DNA from: Lichenibacterium ramalinae | GTDB taxonomy: Bacteria > Pseudomonadota > Alphaproteobacteria > Rhizobiales > Beijerinckiaceae | Length of the DNA stretch: 64,000 nt | Direction: 5' to 3' | NCBI RefSeq assembly: GCF_004137085.1 | Contig: NZ_QYBC01000012.1 | Span: 1-64,000 of the forward strand | In this document: one piece after another, positions 57,909 to 64,000 of the stretch | Layout: every line of letters starts with the position of its first letter | Numbering within the stretch: the first letter of the stretch is position 1 | Translations under genes and position numbers: made by a program | Notes under the pieces: model-generated | The model's database searches: none | Told to the model about the DNA's origin: nothing | The model's input: the letters and a program-made list of their open reading frames with translations, nothing else

Positions 57909-59063
57909 TCACGCCGCCTCGACCAGCCCCACCCAGTAGCGGATCCCGGCCGGGATGGCCCGGTCGTCGAAGTCGTAGCCGGGGTGGTGCAGCCCCGCCG
58001 TGTCGCCGTTGCCGATGAAGGCGAAGGCACCGGGCCGCTCGTGCAGGAAGCTCGCGAAGTCCTCGCCGATCATCAGCGGCGGCATGGCGGCCTCGCTGTT
58101 GCCCTCTCCCGCCACGCTGCCGGCCACCTGCGCCGCGATGGCCGCCTCGGCCGCGTGGTTGACCGTCGCCGCCGAGATCCGGTCGTAGGTGACGCGGGCT
58201 TCCGCGCCGTTCAGCCGCGCCACGCCCTCCGCCACGGCGGCGAGGCGCGCCTCGATCGTGTCGCGGGCGGCCGGCGACAGGCAGCGCGCCGTGCCGAGCA
58301 GGCGGGCCGAATCCGGCAGGACGTTGAAGGCGTCGCCGGCCTGGATGGCGCCCACCGTCACGACGGCGGGTTCCAGCGGATCGAGGTTGCGGGACACGAT
58401 GCTCTGCAGCGCCACCACGATCTGGCTCGCCACATAGACGGCATCGACCCCCTGGTGCGGCATGGCGGCATGGGCGCCGCGCGCCTCGACCCGGATCTCG
58501 AACCGATCGACCGACGCCATGACGGCCCCCGGCCGCGTCGCGAAATGGCCGACCGGCAGGCCCGGCAGGCTGTGCAGCCCGTAGATGGCGTCGACCGGGA
58601 AGCGCGCGAAGAGCCCGTCGGCGATCATGGCGTTGGCGCCCTGCGAGATCTCCTCGGCGGGCTGGAACACGAACACGGCCGTGCCGGCGAAGTCGCGCGT
58701 CTCGGCGAGGTACCGGGCGGCGCCGAGCAGCATGGCGGTATGGCCGTCGTGCCCGCAGGCGTGCATCTTGCCGGGCACCCGCGAGGCGTGGCCGAGGTTC
58801 GTCTGCTCGTGGATCGGCAGGGCATCCATGTCGGCGCGCAGGCCGACGGCCCGGCTGCCGTCCCGGCGCCCGCGCAGCACGCCCACGACGCCGCTGCGGC
58901 CGACCCCTTCGACCACCTCGTCGAAGCCGAAGCCGCGCAGCTTCTCGGCGACGAGGGCGGCCGTCGGGCCGACGTCGAAGCCGGTGCCGGGGTTGCGGTG
59001 GATCTCCCGCCGCCAGCCCGCGACTTCGCCGGCCAGGGCTTCGATCCGCGACGTGTCAGACAT
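57909..59063 (-). CDS. M20 family amidohydrolase (hippurate hydrolase-like)
   Basis: A 384-residue M20D peptidase/amidohydrolase. Metal-binding and catalytic motifs are LRADMDALPI (76-85), MHACGHDGHTAMLLGAA (100-116), VFQPAEEISQGANAM (Glu-Glu) and IGEDFASFL at the C-terminal end. The lid domain is present between. The group hydrolyses N-acyl amino acids (hippurate, N-acetyl-diaminopimelate and IAA conjugates); substrate not fixed. No signal peptide. Convergent with the GST gene at 20 bp. Confidence 0.93.
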   Translation of the reverse strand: MSDTSRIEALAGEVAGWRREIHRNPGTGFDVGPTAALVAEKLRGFGFDEVVEGVGRSGVVGVLRGRRDGSRAVGLRADMDALPIHEQTNLGHASRVPGKMHACGHDGHTAMLLGAARYLAETRDFAGTAVFVFQPAEEISQGANAMIADGLFARFPVDAIYGLHSLPGLPVGHFATRPGAVMASVDRFEIRVEARGAHAAMPHQGVDAVYVASQIVVALQSIVSRNLDPLEPAVVTVGAIQAGDAFNVLPDSARLLGTARCLSPAARDTIEARLAAVAEGVARLNGAEARVTYDRISAATVNHAAEAAIAAQVAGSVAGEGNSEAAMPPLMIGEDFASFLHERPGAFAFIGNGDTAGLHHPGYDFDDRAIPAGIRYWVGLVEAA

Positions 59064-59194
59064 GGCGGGCTCCGTTGCGACTGCGGCGGCGACGATGGCG
59101 CCGGGGCCGGCACGGTGTCAACGCGCGGGAAGCGGAGACCGGAGACCGTGAACAGGTCCGCCCGTCGCCGAAGCCACCCGTCGCGGCAGGGCCG

Positions 59195-60403
59195 CTACTT
59201 GAACAGGTCCAACGGCACGGCGTCGCCCATGGCGCGGTAACCGGCGTCGCTGGGGTGGAGGTGGTCGCCGGAATCGAAGGTGGCGCGGAGCTGCGTGGTG
59301 CGGGCGGGGTCGCGCAGGGCCGCATCGAAATCGACGGTGGCGTCGAAGGCGCCGCCGGTCCGGATCCAGGCATTGACGGCCTGGCGGGCCGCCTCGCGGG
59401 CCGGGGTCGCGGCGACCTGGCCGGTGCCGCCGAACGGCGTCAGCGTGCCGCCGACGACGAGGATGCCGCGCTCGTGGGCGCGGGCGATGATCTGCCGGTC
59501 GGCCGCGATGAGGTCGGCCGCGACCGTGCCGGGCGAGGCCGTGAACATGACGTCGTTCAGGCCTTCGAGCAGCACCAGCCAGCGCAGGCCGGGCCGGCTC
59601 AGCCCGTCGCGGTCGAGCCGCGCCAGCGCGCCTTCGCCGAAGGTGTCGAAAGGCGTGCCGCCCGTCACGGTGTTGCCGGCGAGCCCGAGGTTGACCACGG
59701 CCGGGATGGCGGCGCCCGTCCGGGCGACGAGGCGTTCGGCGAGCCGGTCCGTCCAGCGCCGGTCCCGGTCGGGGGTGGAGCCGACGCCGTCCGTGGTCGA
59801 GTCGCCGAGCGCCCCGACCGCTGCGGCGGTCTGCCCCGGTACGTTGACCTCGACGCCGCTCAGCGCGTAGCGCGACGTCGCGGTGGTGGCGCCCTTGAAG
59901 GTCGCGTCGCCGAGGTGGTCGCCGGGCAGCAGGAAGGCGGTTTCCCCGCCCTGGTCGTGGCCGACCTGCTTCGCCTCGGCGCCGTCGACGAGGGCCGTGA
60001 TCACGACGGTGGACAGGGCCGCCACGGGCAGGTCCACCGGGTCGGACAGCAGCGGCGCGCCCGGCGGGATGGCGGCGGTGCTGGCCCCGCCGAAGGTCAG
60101 GGCGCGGTCGGTCGCCGGGTCGACGGAGCCCGGCGCCGCACCCGGCAGAGCGATGTGGGCGCCGCCGACCGTCATGGCGCGGGTCCCGGTCTCGTTGGAG
60201 AACCGCACCCGCAGCTGGGGGCCGCCGAGCGACAGGCGGAGGGACTGTCGCACCGTCGTGGCGCGCAGGCTCGGCGAAGCCAGGAGGGCGGGCGCCGCCG
60301 CCCAGGACGCCACCCAATTGGCCCTGGCCGGACCGGGCCCGGCGAGCAGGGACGCGAGCAGCGCGGCGAGGACGGCACGGGAGCGGTGGCGGCGGACGGG
60401 CAC
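59195..60403 (-). CDS. Secreted SGNH/GDSL hydrolase
   Basis: A 402-residue secreted SGNH esterase. GTG start gives a basic n-region and hydrophobic VLAALLASLLAGPGPARA signal peptide with cleavage near residue 28. Block I GALGDSTTDG has nucleophile Ser202; block III GNTVTGG-type and LLEGLNDVMF provide the oxyanion-hole Gly and Asn; block V DHLHPSDAGY carries Asp and His. The N-terminal 190 residues form an additional beta-rich module (SGNH_hydro N-domain). The ester substrate is probably extracellular or cell-wall polysaccharide-linked. 131 bp separate it from the M20 gene. Confidence 0.88.
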   Translation of the reverse strand: MPVRRHRSRAVLAALLASLLAGPGPARANWVASWAAAPALLASPSLRATTVRQSLRLSLGGPQLRVRFSNETGTRAMTVGGAHIALPGAAPGSVDPATDRALTFGGASTAAIPPGAPLLSDPVDLPVAALSTVVITALVDGAEAKQVGHDQGGETAFLLPGDHLGDATFKGATTATSRYALSGVEVNVPGQTAAAVGALGDSTTDGVGSTPDRDRRWTDRLAERLVARTGAAIPAVVNLGLAGNTVTGGTPFDTFGEGALARLDRDGLSRPGLRWLVLLEGLNDVMFTASPGTVAADLIAADRQIIARAHERGILVVGGTLTPFGGTGQVAATPAREAARQAVNAWIRTGGAFDATVDFDAALRDPARTTQLRATFDSGDHLHPSDAGYRAMGDAVPLDLFK

Positions 60404-60527
60404 GGGCGAGGTCTCGTGGGGCGCGGGATCCTATCTCGGCATCCTGGACCCGTCGCGTTTCGATAATGCCAACGCGCCCGCAGCGGGCGTGCGACCGATG
60501 GCGCGCGGGCCCGGTGACGGTGCCCGG

Positions 60528-61373
60528 TCAGCGGCCCGCGCCGAGCCGGGTGCTGCGCCGCTCCATCGTGTCGAGGTCGATGCGGCCCTCGGCGAAGTCG
60601 TCGAAGACGGCCTGCAGCTCCGGCGACACGGGGCGGCCCGCGATGCTTTCCACGAGCAGCGCTTCGCGCACCAGGGCGGCGCGGTCGGGCTCGCCAACGG
60701 CCTGGAGGAAGCTGGGCTCGCTGCCGGCCTCCGGGTCGAGCACCGCGGCCGTGAGCCGGCCCGAGCGGAAGGCGCCGGTGTCGATGGAGATGCGGTTCGG
60801 CGTGACGACCGGCCTGTCGCCCATGATCGTGTGGCCGTGCACGACACGGCGGGGCAGCCGGCCCGTGAAGGTCAGAAAGGGTTCGCGGATCCAGATCAGG
60901 TCCTCGGGGTCCTGCCGGTCGAGCGGCACGCCCGGGCGGATGCCGGCATGGACGAAGAGGTGGGTGCCGTCGTCGTGGGTGAGCGGCAGGGCCGCCAGAT
61001 AGGCGGCGTGGCGGCGCAGTTCGCCGTCCCGCCCCGCCATGGTCTCGACGGTGACGCCGTAGCTCAGCACCGTGTGGGTGAACAGGGTCCAGGCCCAGTC
61101 GGGGATGACCGGGCCGCGCGCCACCGCCGTGGCGAACAGGTCGTCGTGGTTGCCCTGCAGCGGCACGAAGCTGTCGCCCGGGCGCCGCGGACCCGCCATG
61201 ACGCGCGCCACCACGCCGCGGGACGCGGGGCCTCGGTCCATGTAGTCGCCGGTGAACACGACCTTGGCGGCGGCGCGGCGCTCGGCCGCATCGGCTTCGA
61301 CGAGGTCGAGCAGGTCGTCCAGCAGGTCGAGGCGTCCGTGGATGTCGCCGATCGCGTAAGTGACGGTTCGCAT
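60528..61373 (-). CDS. Calcineurin-like serine/threonine protein phosphatase
   Basis: A 281-residue metallophosphoesterase of the PP1/PrpA-type bacterial Ser/Thr phosphatase class. Motifs: YAIGDIHGRLDLLDDLL (GDIHGR at 9-14), FTGDYMDRGPASRGV (42-48), LQGNHDDLF (74-77), FVHAGIRPGVPL, and VVHGHTI near the end. It likely removes phosphate from proteins or small molecules such as Ap4A. Start ATG 61373. 220 bp lie between it and the divergent pit gene, with no recognised regulatory motif. Confidence 0.9.
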   Translation of the reverse strand: MRTVTYAIGDIHGRLDLLDDLLDLVEADAAERRAAAKVVFTGDYMDRGPASRGVVARVMAGPRRPGDSFVPLQGNHDDLFATAVARGPVIPDWAWTLFTHTVLSYGVTVETMAGRDGELRRHAAYLAALPLTHDDGTHLFVHAGIRPGVPLDRQDPEDLIWIREPFLTFTGRLPRRVVHGHTIMGDRPVVTPNRISIDTGAFRSGRLTAAVLDPEAGSEPSFLQAVGEPDRAALVREALLVESIAGRPVSPELQAVFDDFAEGRIDLDTMERRSTRLGAGR

Positions 61374-61593
61374 GGCCCTGGGCGCTGGAAGCTGCAACGG
61401 CCCTGGCGGCAGGCCTCGGACGGCATCGAGGGCGCCTTCACCCTCGGCGACTGCGCTCCGGCTTGGCTCTAGCCCCTGACGGGCACCCGGCGCAAGCCGC
61501 GGCAGAAGCGGACCACCGGCGGAGCACCGTCGCGAGACCGTCATGGAAGGCTGCATCAATCGCGGGACGCCGGCCGACGATTGAAGGACCACC

Positions 61594-62973
61594 ATGCTCG
61601 CCTTGATTGAACCGGGATCGACGACCGCGATCGTCTTCCTGTCCATCTGCCTCGTCCTCGTCCTGGTCTTCGAGTTCTCCAACGGCTTCCACGACACCGC
61701 CAACGCCGTCGCGACCGTGATCTACACGCATTCGCTGAAGGCCCAGGTCGCCGTCGTGTGGTCGGGCGTGTGGAACTTCCTCGGCGTGATGCTCGGCGGC
61801 ATCGCGGTGGCCTATGCCCTCGTCGAGCTGATCCCGCCCGACGCCCTGTCGCCGCCCGACGGCGGCATCGCGGCCGGCATGCTGGCGGCGATCTTCATTT
61901 CGGCCCTGGGCTGGAACGTGGCGACGTGGCTGTTCGGCATCCCGAACTCCTCCTCCCACGCCCTCATCGGCGCGCTGGTCGGCATCGGGGTCGAGGATTC
62001 GCTGCGCAACGGTCGGCCGCTCGGCCAGGGCGTCGACTGGCACCAGGTGTGGAGCGTCCTCCTGTCGCTCCTGGTGTCGCCGATCCTGGGGTTCGGCCTC
62101 GCCATGGCGGCCTTCTGGCTGCTGAAGCGGACGGTGCACGACCAGCACCTCTACGAGCCGCCCAAGGAGGAGAAGCCCCCGATCTGGTGGATGCGCGGCA
62201 TCCTCATCCTCACCTGCACGGGCGTGTCCTTCGCCCACGGCACCAACGACGGCCAGAAGAGCATCGGCCTCATCATGCTGACCATCATCGGCCTGTTCCC
62301 GGCGAGCTACGCCCTGAACACCGCCATGACGGGCGACGAACTGCACCGGATCGCCGGCGACATGCCCACGGCGGCCGACCTCATCGGCCGCTACGGCGAC
62401 GACCGCCGGCAGCTCGGCGTGACGGCGGCACAGGCGATCGGCGCAGGCTTCGGCCGCGCCTCGGCCGGCACCGCCCTCCCGGAACCGGAGCGCCCCGCCC
62501 TGCGCAACGACATGAACCTCGTGCTGGCGGAGCTGAAGACGGCCGGCGAGGCCAAGGGCATCGCGGCGCCCGACAAGGCGCGGGCCCACGAGATCCACGA
62601 GACCCTGATGGGCACGGCCCAGTACGTGCCCTGGTGGGTGCGGGTCCTCAGCGCGGTCTGCCTCGGCGCCGGCACGATGATCGGCTACAAGCGGATCGTG
62701 ACCACCCTGGGGGAGCGGCTCGGCAAGCAGCATCTCGCCCCGGCCCAGGGCGCCGCCGCCGAGATCGTGGCGGCGGGGCTGATCGGCGGCGCCGGGTTCA
62801 GCGGCTTCCCGGTCTCCACCACCCATGTCGTCACCGGCGGCATCGCCGGCACGATGGTGGGCTCGGGCGCCGGCATCCAGCCCGCGACGCTGAAGCGGAT
62901 CGCCGCCGCCTGGGTGCTGACCCTGCCCGCCACGGTGGCGATCTCGGCGGGGATCTTCTACCTCCTGTCGTGA
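61594..62973 (+). CDS. Inorganic phosphate transporter, Pit family
   Basis: A 459-residue Pit-type low-affinity phosphate transporter, importing metal-phosphate with protons. Two internal family repeats are visible: EFSNGFHDTANAVATVIYTH (about 27-46) and SFAHGTNDGQKSIGLIML (about 210-227), together with WLFGIPNSSSHALIGAL and GFPVSTTHVVTGGIAGTM. About ten membrane spans are expected, with a large cytoplasmic loop near residues 245-340. No phoU/phoR gene is adjacent. No Pho box recognised upstream. Confidence 0.95.
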   Translation: MLALIEPGSTTAIVFLSICLVLVLVFEFSNGFHDTANAVATVIYTHSLKAQVAVVWSGVWNFLGVMLGGIAVAYALVELIPPDALSPPDGGIAAGMLAAIFISALGWNVATWLFGIPNSSSHALIGALVGIGVEDSLRNGRPLGQGVDWHQVWSVLLSLLVSPILGFGLAMAAFWLLKRTVHDQHLYEPPKEEKPPIWWMRGILILTCTGVSFAHGTNDGQKSIGLIMLTIIGLFPASYALNTAMTGDELHRIAGDMPTAADLIGRYGDDRRQLGVTAAQAIGAGFGRASAGTALPEPERPALRNDMNLVLAELKTAGEAKGIAAPDKARAHEIHETLMGTAQYVPWWVRVLSAVCLGAGTMIGYKRIVTTLGERLGKQHLAPAQGAAAEIVAAGLIGGAGFSGFPVSTTHVVTGGIAGTMVGSGAGIQPATLKRIAAAWVLTLPATVAISAGIFYLLS

Positions 62974-63064
62974 GGCTCCGCCCGCGGGCTGCGGCCGCCT
63001 TTGCGCCGGGCTGCGAAGCGGTCTATGCGAGGCGCCAGGCTCCACTGAATGCAGGTTCGAACGG

Positions 63065-63304
63065 ATGCGGATCACCCTAGCGTCGGCCATCGCGGCCCTG
63101 GCTCTGCTGGCCCCCGGCATGGCTTTGGCCGACATCTCGACCGATACGGTGCGGCAGAAGGCCGAACAAGCCTGCTACGACGACGTCAACAAGCTGTGCG
63201 GCGATGCCATTCCGGACGAGGACAAGATCAAGGCCTGCATGAAGGTGAACCGGGCCCAGCTCAGCCCGAAATGCCGATCGGTGTTCGACGCCAACGTCAG
63301 GTGA
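63065..63304 (+). CDS. Small secreted Cys-rich-repeat-like protein
   Basis: A 79-residue protein with a clear Sec signal peptide (MRITLASAIAALALLAPGMALA, written as the first 22 residues; cleavage before ADIST). The mature part is about 57 residues with four cysteines (EQACYDD, NKLCGDA, IKACMKVN, SPKCRSVF) spaced like the Cys-rich repeat seen in GLG1-type and Hyphomicrobiales secreted proteins. Function unknown. A strong hairpin follows the stop. It sits 91 bp after the pit gene, probably in its own transcript. Confidence 0.7.
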   Translation: MRITLASAIAALALLAPGMALADISTDTVRQKAEQACYDDVNKLCGDAIPDEDKIKACMKVNRAQLSPKCRSVFDANVR

Positions 63305-63309
63305 CCGGC

Positions 63310-63333
63310 GGCCGGCGGGCAGGCCCGCCGGCC
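63310..63333 (+). terminator. Strong hairpin after small secreted gene
   Basis: GGCCGGCGGGC (63310-63320) pairs with GCCCGCCGGCC (63323-63333) with a two-base centre, six bases after the stop. There is no T-run. It marks a probable transcript end before the MetX-like gene. Confidence 0.5.
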
Positions 63334-63416
63334 ACCACCCAGCCCATCTTTCCGAGACGGAACGCAGGCGGAGTCGCGCGGGGCGACGCGGGCCGTCCTG
63401 CCGAGGGAGACGCGCC

Positions 63417-64000
63417 ATGGCATGGGATACCGACGAGGGCCGGCACGAGTTCGGCGACCTGACGCTGCAGTCCGGCGCGGTGCTGCCCGGGGCCCGGCTG
63501 TCCTGGAGGAGCTACGGCACGCTGGCGCCCGACCGGTCCAACGTCGTTCTGTTCCCGACCAGCTATTCCGCCCAGGCCGCCGACCAGGACTGGCTGATCG
63601 CGCCGGACGGCATCCTCGACCCGACGCGCTGGTTCATCGTCGTGCCCGACATGTTCGGCAACGGCCTGTCGTCGAGCCCCTCCAACACGCCTGCCTACCC
63701 GGCGCTGGTCACGACGGCCGACAACGTGCTGGCGCAGCGCCGCTTCCTGATCGAGCGGTTCGGGATCGACAGGCTCGCCTGCGCCTACGGCTTCTCCATG
63801 GGGGCCCAGCAGAGCTACCACTGGGCGGCGCTGTTCCCCGAGGCCGTGGAGCGGGCCATCGTGGTCTGCGGCAGCGCCCGGACGGCCGAGCACAACAAGG
63901 TCTTCCTGCTTTCGCTGCTGGCGACGCTGGAAGCGGCGCCCGAGCATATCGGGGGCGGTCGCTTCTCGGCCGAACCCGTGGCGGCGCTGCGGGCCTTCGC
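63417..64000 (+). CDS. MetX-like alpha/beta fold hydrolase, N-terminal part
   Basis: The first 194 codons of a rightward gene cut by the window edge. The start MAWDTDEGRHEFGDLTLQSG, RLSWRSYGTLAPDRSNVVL, the oxyanion loop PTSYSAQAADQDWLI, PDMFGNGLSSSPSNTP and nucleophile elbow YGFSMGAQQSYHWAALFP (Ser127) match the alpha/beta hydrolases of the homoserine O-acetyltransferase (MetX)-like group. Whether it is a true MetX or a related esterase cannot be judged without the C-terminal half with Asp and His. GAGGGAGA lies nine bases before the ATG at 63417. No SAM riboswitch seen. Confidence 0.78.
   Translation, partial: MAWDTDEGRHEFGDLTLQSGAVLPGARLSWRSYGTLAPDRSNVVLFPTSYSAQAADQDWLIAPDGILDPTRWFIVVPDMFGNGLSSSPSNTPAYPALVTTADNVLAQRRFLIERFGIDRLACAYGFSMGAQQSYHWAALFPEAVERAIVVCGSARTAEHNKVFLLSLLATLEAAPEHIGGGRFSAEPVAALRAF

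Noticed and set aside
63417-64000. MetX-like gene called as metX
   Set aside because: Only the N-terminal part is in view, and many alpha/beta hydrolases share these motifs; without the C-terminal Asp/His and a metW neighbour the specific name is not justified.

Overview
This is a gene-dense, very G+C-rich chromosomal segment of an alphaproteobacterium, most likely in the order Hyphomicrobiales (Methylobacteriaceae/Beijerinckiaceae-like). Pointers are the alphaproteobacterial porin signal peptide at the left edge, the acnA/ccmA and rnhB/ccrM neighbourhoods, the DUF299-origin-hemE-hemJ arrangement, a hopanoid-associated hpnA gene, a tandem glycine riboswitch, and a leader resembling the alphaproteobacterial serC motif. 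The genus cannot be fixed from sequence alone. I saw no transposase, phage, integrase, CRISPR array, rRNA or tRNA.

Layout. 0-3.7 kb: porin start, small hypothetical gene, PfpI-type protein, DUF427, and the cytochrome c maturation genes ccmC-ccmD-ccmG. 3.7-16 kb: a GT61-type glycosyltransferase, a PA0069-type radical SAM protein, a small HTH/secreted protein pair, a glutamine amidotransferase, a second glycosyltransferase coupled to a coiled-coil protein, serC behind a structured leader, a Uma2 protein, acnA, and divergent ccmA-ccmB. The ccm operon is thus split, in a way that one 12.4-kb inversion would explain. 16-29 kb: rnhB and the GANTC methylase ccrM, an SDR and an aldo/keto reductase, DUF5993-DsbB, an OmpR-type two-component pair, two 16S rRNA modification genes (rsmC-like, rsuA-like), and opgD-like periplasmic glucan biosynthesis. 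29-34.4 kb: thioesterase, sugar phosphate isomerase-like protein, a D-amino-acid dehydrogenase-like oxidase behind a tandem glycine riboswitch, a methyltransferase, and the DUF299 pyruvate dikinase regulator.

34.4-35.0 kb is the centre of the window: a 536-bp gap between the DUF299 gene and hemE, which is where Caulobacter, Rickettsia and Sinorhizobium keep their chromosome origin. It holds three same-strand CCTGTGGAYG (DnaA-box-like) motifs, seven GANTC sites and an A+T-rich tract against hemE. I call it the probable oriC.

35-48.6 kb: hemE, hemJ, two membrane proteins, two adjacent toxin-antitoxin modules (VapBC-like with a degenerate toxin; ParDE-like with an over-long antitoxin), ilvC, a mosaic hairpin repeat, pdxY, dps, PhzF, NUDIX, an FAD protein, cupin, quinone-reductase-like dehydrogenase and arginase. 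48.7-64 kb: a PAS-GGDEF-EAL protein, a four-gene stop/start-overlapping run (yhaO-like nuclease, yhaN-like ATPase, hpnA, GST), an M20 amidohydrolase, an SGNH hydrolase, a calcineurin-type phosphatase, a Pit phosphate transporter, a small secreted protein, and a MetX-like alpha/beta hydrolase cut by the right edge.

Many genes are translationally coupled by ATGA, GTGA or TGATG overlaps, and GTG and TTG starts are common.
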